From: Arcanobacterium_A sp034173665
GTDB taxonomy: Bacteria > Actinomycetota > Actinomycetes > Actinomycetales > Actinomycetaceae
Direction: 5' to 3'
Assembly (NCBI GenBank): GCA_034173665.1
Contig: JAXFDG010000107.1
Coordinates: 1-24,310, forward strand
Length of the DNA: 24,310 nt
Shown in pieces: positions 21,370 to 24,310 of this stretch (position 1 is the first letter of the stretch; every line of letters starts with the position of its first letter). The translations under genes were made by a program, and so were the position numbers. A model generated the notes under the pieces. That model ran no database searches. It had not been told where the DNA came from and saw nothing but the letters and a program-made list of their open reading frames with translations.

Positions 21370-23724
21370 TCAGTCTTCTGAACCTTCGGTTTCAACTACT
21401 TCTTCTGTAGAGCGAGTCCGACGACGTTCGCGTGGACGGCGCTCGCGACGCTCACCACGTTCGCCGCGCTCAGAGCGGCTACGTCCAGAGCGAGCTTCCT
21501 TTGGCGCATTTTCTTCAGCTTCCTTTTCTGCTGCAAGCTGCTCTTCAGTTAGCACTGCATGCAAGGAAAGCTTTCCACGCTGATCGATTTCAGCAAGCTC
21601 AACTTCAACCTTATCGCCAACGTTAAGTACTTCTTCAACCGTGTCAACACGCTTACCACCAACAAGACGACGAATCTGCGAGATATGAAGCAGACCGTCC
21701 TTACCTGGGCTAAGTGAAATGAATGCACCGAAGGTGGTGGTCTTAACAACTGTTCCGACGAAACGTTCACCCACTTCTGGCATCTGTGGATTAGCAATCT
21801 GATTAATTGTTTGACGTGCAGCTTCTGCAGCGGAACCATTAGTTGCTCCGATGAAAACTGTACCGTCTTCTTCGATGGTGATTTCTGCTCCAGTATCTTC
21901 CTGAATCTGGTTAATCATCTTGCCCTTTGGACCGATAACTTCACCAATCTTGTCTACTGGAATCTTCACGGTAATAATCCGTGGTGCAGTTTCAGCCATT
22001 TCATCAGCTTCTGGGATTGCTTCTTCAATCAAATCAAGGATTGCAAAACGTGCATCACGAGCTTGAGAAAGCGCTGCAGCCAAAACCTGAGCTGGAATAC
22101 CGTCAAGCTTGGTATCGAGCTGAAGTGCGGTTACGAATTCGCGAGTACCAGCTACCTTGAAGTCCATATCACCAAGTGCATCTTCTGCACCGAGAATATC
22201 GGTCAGCGCAACGTAACGCTGCTCGCCGTCGATTTCTCCGGAAACAAGACCCATTGCGATACCTGCAACTGGAGCCTTCAAAGGAACGCCTGCATTCAAC
22301 AAGGAGATTGTGGATGCACATACCGATCCCATTGAGGTTGAACCATTTGAGCCAAGAGCTTCGGAAACCTGGCGGATTGCGTACGGGAATTCTTCACGCG
22401 ATGGAAGTACTGGTACGAGTGCGCGCTCAGCGAGCATACCGTGACCGATTTCGCGACGCTTTGGCGAACCAACACGACCAGTTTCACCAGTTGAGTATGG
22501 TGGGAAGTTGTAGTGGTGGATGTAACGCTTCGCGGTAACAGGTGAGAGATTATCCAGCTGCTGTTCCATCTTCAGCATATTCAAAGTGGTCACACCCATA
22601 ATTTGGGTCTCGCCACGCTGGAATAACGCAGAACCGTGAACTCGTGGCAGGATTGCTGGCTCAGCAGAAATGCTCCGAATCTCAACTGGGGTTCGGCCGT
22701 CCATGCGGATACCAGTGGTAAGCACGCGGGTCCGCATTGCCTGCTTCCAGTGGGAGTTCACAGCTAAGGTCAGAGCCTGCTCACGCTCTTCTCCAAACTG
22801 ATCAATAACTTCTGCTACAAGAGCTTCAGTAAGCTCATTCAAAGCATCGTCACGTTCATGCTTATCAACAATTCCCCAAAGCTGCTCGAAACGATCTCCG
22901 ATAGCCGCACCGATTGCTTCGTATTCCTCATCAGCATACGGCGGGAAGAGTGGGTATTCTTGAGTTGGCTTTGCAGCCTGTGCTGCAAGCTCAAGCTGTG
23001 CTTCACAAAGTACGCGAATAAACTTCTTTGCAGCCTCAAGACCTTCAGCAACAACTTCTTCAGTTGGGGTAACGCCGCCCTTAGCGATGTTTTCAACTGC
23101 GTTTTCTCCACCTTCAGCTTCAACCATCATGATGGCAATATCGTCTTCAACGATACGTCCAGCCACAACCATGGTGAATGTTGCGCGTGGCTCTTCCGAG
23201 TAACGTGGGAAAGCAACCCACTGTCCATCAATGAGAGAAATACGTACGCCACCCACCGGGCCAGAGAATGGTAAACCAGAAAGCTGGGTCGACATCGATG
23301 CTGCGTTAATTGCAACTACGTCGTAAGCATCATCTGGGTGAATCGAAAGCACGGTTGCCACAACCTGCACTTCGTTACGCAGACCCTTTACGAATGCTGG
23401 GCGAAGTGGACGATCAATCAAACGTGCAGCAAGAATTGCTTCAGTCCCTGGGCGACCTTCACGACGGAAAAATGACCCTGGAATCCGTCCAGCAGCATAT
23501 GAGCGTTCTTCAACGTCCACAGTAAGTGGGAAGAAATCGAACTGATCACGTGGTTGTGCCGAAACAGCTGTTGCTGAAAGCACGAGAGTTTCATCATCAA
23601 GATACGCTAATGCGCAACCAGCTGCTTGACGAGCAAGCAAACCAGTTTCAAAACGAATCTTACGGGTGCCGAAAGCGCCATTATCAATAATGGCTTCGGC
23701 AAACTTAACATCAGGACCCTGCAT
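21370..23724 (-). CDS. pnp: Polynucleotide phosphorylase (guanosine pentaphosphate synthetase-type)
   Basis: PNPase degrades RNA 3'-5' by phosphorolysis and can add tails. Actinobacterial forms are also reported to make (p)ppGpp. The 784-residue protein has two RNase PH domains with an all-helical linker, including the FFPLTVDVEERSYAAGRIPGSFFRREGRP block. A KH domain (about 581-650, VIGPKGKMINQIQ) and an S1 domain (about 651-726, TFGAFISLSPGKDGLLHIS) follow. The last 58 residues form a low-complexity Arg/Glu/Ser tail (GERGERRERRPRERRR) likely to bind RNA or partners. The ATG has GGAGG four bases upstream. It follows rpsO, the conserved order. The 231-base rpsO-pnp gap contains a hairpin. Confidence 0.97.
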   Translation of the reverse strand: MQGPDVKFAEAIIDNGAFGTRKIRFETGLLARQAAGCALAYLDDETLVLSATAVSAQPRDQFDFFPLTVDVEERSYAAGRIPGSFFRREGRPGTEAILAARLIDRPLRPAFVKGLRNEVQVVATVLSIHPDDAYDVVAINAASMSTQLSGLPFSGPVGGVRISLIDGQWVAFPRYSEEPRATFTMVVAGRIVEDDIAIMMVEAEGGENAVENIAKGGVTPTEEVVAEGLEAAKKFIRVLCEAQLELAAQAAKPTQEYPLFPPYADEEYEAIGAAIGDRFEQLWGIVDKHERDDALNELTEALVAEVIDQFGEEREQALTLAVNSHWKQAMRTRVLTTGIRMDGRTPVEIRSISAEPAILPRVHGSALFQRGETQIMGVTTLNMLKMEQQLDNLSPVTAKRYIHHYNFPPYSTGETGRVGSPKRREIGHGMLAERALVPVLPSREEFPYAIRQVSEALGSNGSTSMGSVCASTISLLNAGVPLKAPVAGIAMGLVSGEIDGEQRYVALTDILGAEDALGDMDFKVAGTREFVTALQLDTKLDGIPAQVLAAALSQARDARFAILDLIEEAIPEADEMAETAPRIITVKIPVDKIGEVIGPKGKMINQIQEDTGAEITIEEDGTVFIGATNGSAAEAARQTINQIANPQMPEVGERFVGTVVKTTTFGAFISLSPGKDGLLHISQIRRLVGGKRVDTVEEVLNVGDKVEVELAEIDQRGKLSLHAVLTEEQLAAEKEAEENAPKEARSGRSRSERGERGERRERRPRERRRTRSTEEVVETEGSED

Positions 23725-23918
23725 GGGACCTCCTATTTCTTTTGTTTGCCTTCTCGGATCTAGTCATCGATGATCACAGTCCGAGTATTGCTTTAGCTCA
23801 GTCGAAGATTTTCACTTGTTTGAGCACCTTGCAGATGTATTCGGCCTGCCATAACCGAGGACCAAACCAATCGAGAAGGACTTCCGCTATTTTGTTGTGT
23901 TTGCGTTTGAAATACGAT

Positions 23919-23950
23919 AATCGGCTCAGACCAAAGTCCGAGCCGATTAG
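23919..23950. terminator. Hairpin between rpsO and pnp
   Basis: TAATCGGCTC (23919-23928) and GAGCCGATTA (23941-23950) are perfect 10-bp arms. After one mismatch they continue as GAC/GTC around a CAAA tetraloop. The stem begins 6 bases after the rpsO stop on the minus strand and has no U-tail. In E. coli a hairpin here is an RNase III site controlling pnp. Its role here is unknown. Confidence 0.6.
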
Positions 23951-23955
23951 CTTCG

Positions 23956-24225
23956 TCAGCGGCGAAGGCCGAGACGAGAAATCAATGAACGGTAACGCTC
24001 GATGTCTTCCTCCATGAGGTATGCAAGGAGGCGCTTACGCTTACCGATGAGAAGCATCAGACCACGACGTGAGTGGTGATCGTGCTTGTGAGTCCGGAAA
24101 TGCTCGGTGAGCTGCTTAATGCGAGCTGAGAGCAAAGCTACCTGAACTTCAGGCGAACCAGTATCGCCCTCGTGGGTTGCATATTCCTTGATGATTGCAT
24201 CCTTAGTCTCTTGATCAAGAGCCAT
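23956..24225 (-). CDS. rpsO: 30S ribosomal protein S15
   Basis: S15 binds 16S rRNA at the central-domain three-way junction early in small-subunit assembly. At 89 residues it has the standard length. The family pattern is complete: YATHEGDTGSPEVQVALLSARIKQLTEHFRTHKHDHHSRRGLMLLIGKRKRLLAYL. It includes the HDHHSRRGL RNA-contact block. The ATG is preceded by AGAAGGAG with a 6-base spacer. It precedes pnp, as in most bacteria, with a hairpin in the gap. A structured GC-rich leader upstream suggests autoregulation. Confidence 0.98.
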   Translation of the reverse strand: MALDQETKDAIIKEYATHEGDTGSPEVQVALLSARIKQLTEHFRTHKHDHHSRRGLMLLIGKRKRLLAYLMEEDIERYRSLISRLGLRR

Positions 24226-24248
24226 ATGATTCTCCTTCTGTCTCGTTG

Positions 24249-24291
24249 CGCGGAGCCCAGGGCCTGTTCTCCCGAGCGATGACTCCCCGCG
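24249..24291 (-). promoter_or_regulatory. Structured rpsO leader, possible S15 autoregulatory RNA
   Basis: On the minus strand, CGCGGG (24291-24286) can pair with UCCGCG (24254-24249). GCUCGGG (24277-24271) can pair with CCUGGGC (24261-24255), giving two stacked stems with G-U pairs just above the Shine-Dalgarno. The region is far more GC-rich than the rest of the window's gaps. S15 autoregulation through leader RNAs is established in several phyla. That this is one is inference. Confidence 0.4.
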
Positions 24292-24310
24292 GCCGATTTT
24301 TACGGCTTAG

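Noticed and set aside
21811..22335. 174-residue plus-strand open frame antisense to pnp
   Set aside because: It lies wholly within pnp, has a biased Cys/Ser/Asn composition typical of an antisense shadow, and has no ribosome-binding site.
1..24310. Search for mobile elements, CRISPR arrays, tRNA/rRNA genes, inteins or a novel multi-gene defence system
   Set aside because: None was seen. Gene order is conserved housekeeping throughout, recA is uninterrupted, repeats are short and local, and gaps are mostly under 300 bases.

Overview
The window reads as a core chromosomal segment of a low-to-mid-GC actinobacterium. The low GC is judged by eye, not computed. The gene order is the classic actinobacterial run lexA / dinG / hflX / miaA / miaB / recX / recA / DUF3046 / clgR / cinA / pgsA / ftsK / rnj / dapA / dapB / M16 peptidase / pnp / rpsO. 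Three things make an Actinobacteria assignment firm: a DUF3046 gene and a ClgR-type regulator beside recA, FtsK next to RNase J, and SOS boxes of the GAAC-N4-GTTC type. Low GC and frequent GTG/TTG starts would suit a low-GC Actinomycetaceae-like lineage, but the genus cannot be named from this sequence. No mobile element, tRNA, rRNA or CRISPR array was seen.

Layout. Bases 1-479 hold the 5' part of a minus-strand membrane-anchored protein. It sits where actinobacteria keep the SOS-induced division inhibitor (DivS / Rv2719c type), divergent from lexA. The 312-base gap between them carries a cluster of SOS operators. lexA (792-1571) converges on dinG, which follows hflX with a 5-base gap. A small methyltransferase (plus strand) lies between hflX and miaA. 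miaA, miaB, recX and recA then run on the minus strand, and recA has one perfect SOS box far upstream. DUF3046, clgR, cinA, pgsA, ftsK, rnj and dapA continue on the minus strand. One plus-strand GNAT gene separates dapA from dapB. An M16 peptidase, pnp and rpsO complete the window.

How the genes work together. The first 11 kb is dominated by SOS and recombination functions (LexA, RecA, RecX, DinG, probable DivS-like inhibitor) and tRNA A37 modification (MiaA, MiaB). The middle holds stress proteolysis control (ClgR), envelope phospholipid synthesis (PgsA) and chromosome translocation (FtsK). The right part combines RNA turnover (RNase J, PNPase), lysine/DAP synthesis (DapA, DapB) and S15.

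The most noteworthy observations are regulatory or structural rather than new genes. hflX appears to lack any ATG/GTG/TTG start in its conserved N-terminal region and has a perfect Shine-Dalgarno before an AUC codon. Four genes have a -10-like hexamer exactly six bases before the start codon, which suggests leaderless mRNAs. Strong intergenic hairpins lack U-tails. Several gene edges carry 18-25 bp tandem duplications. I found no convincing undescribed multi-gene system here.
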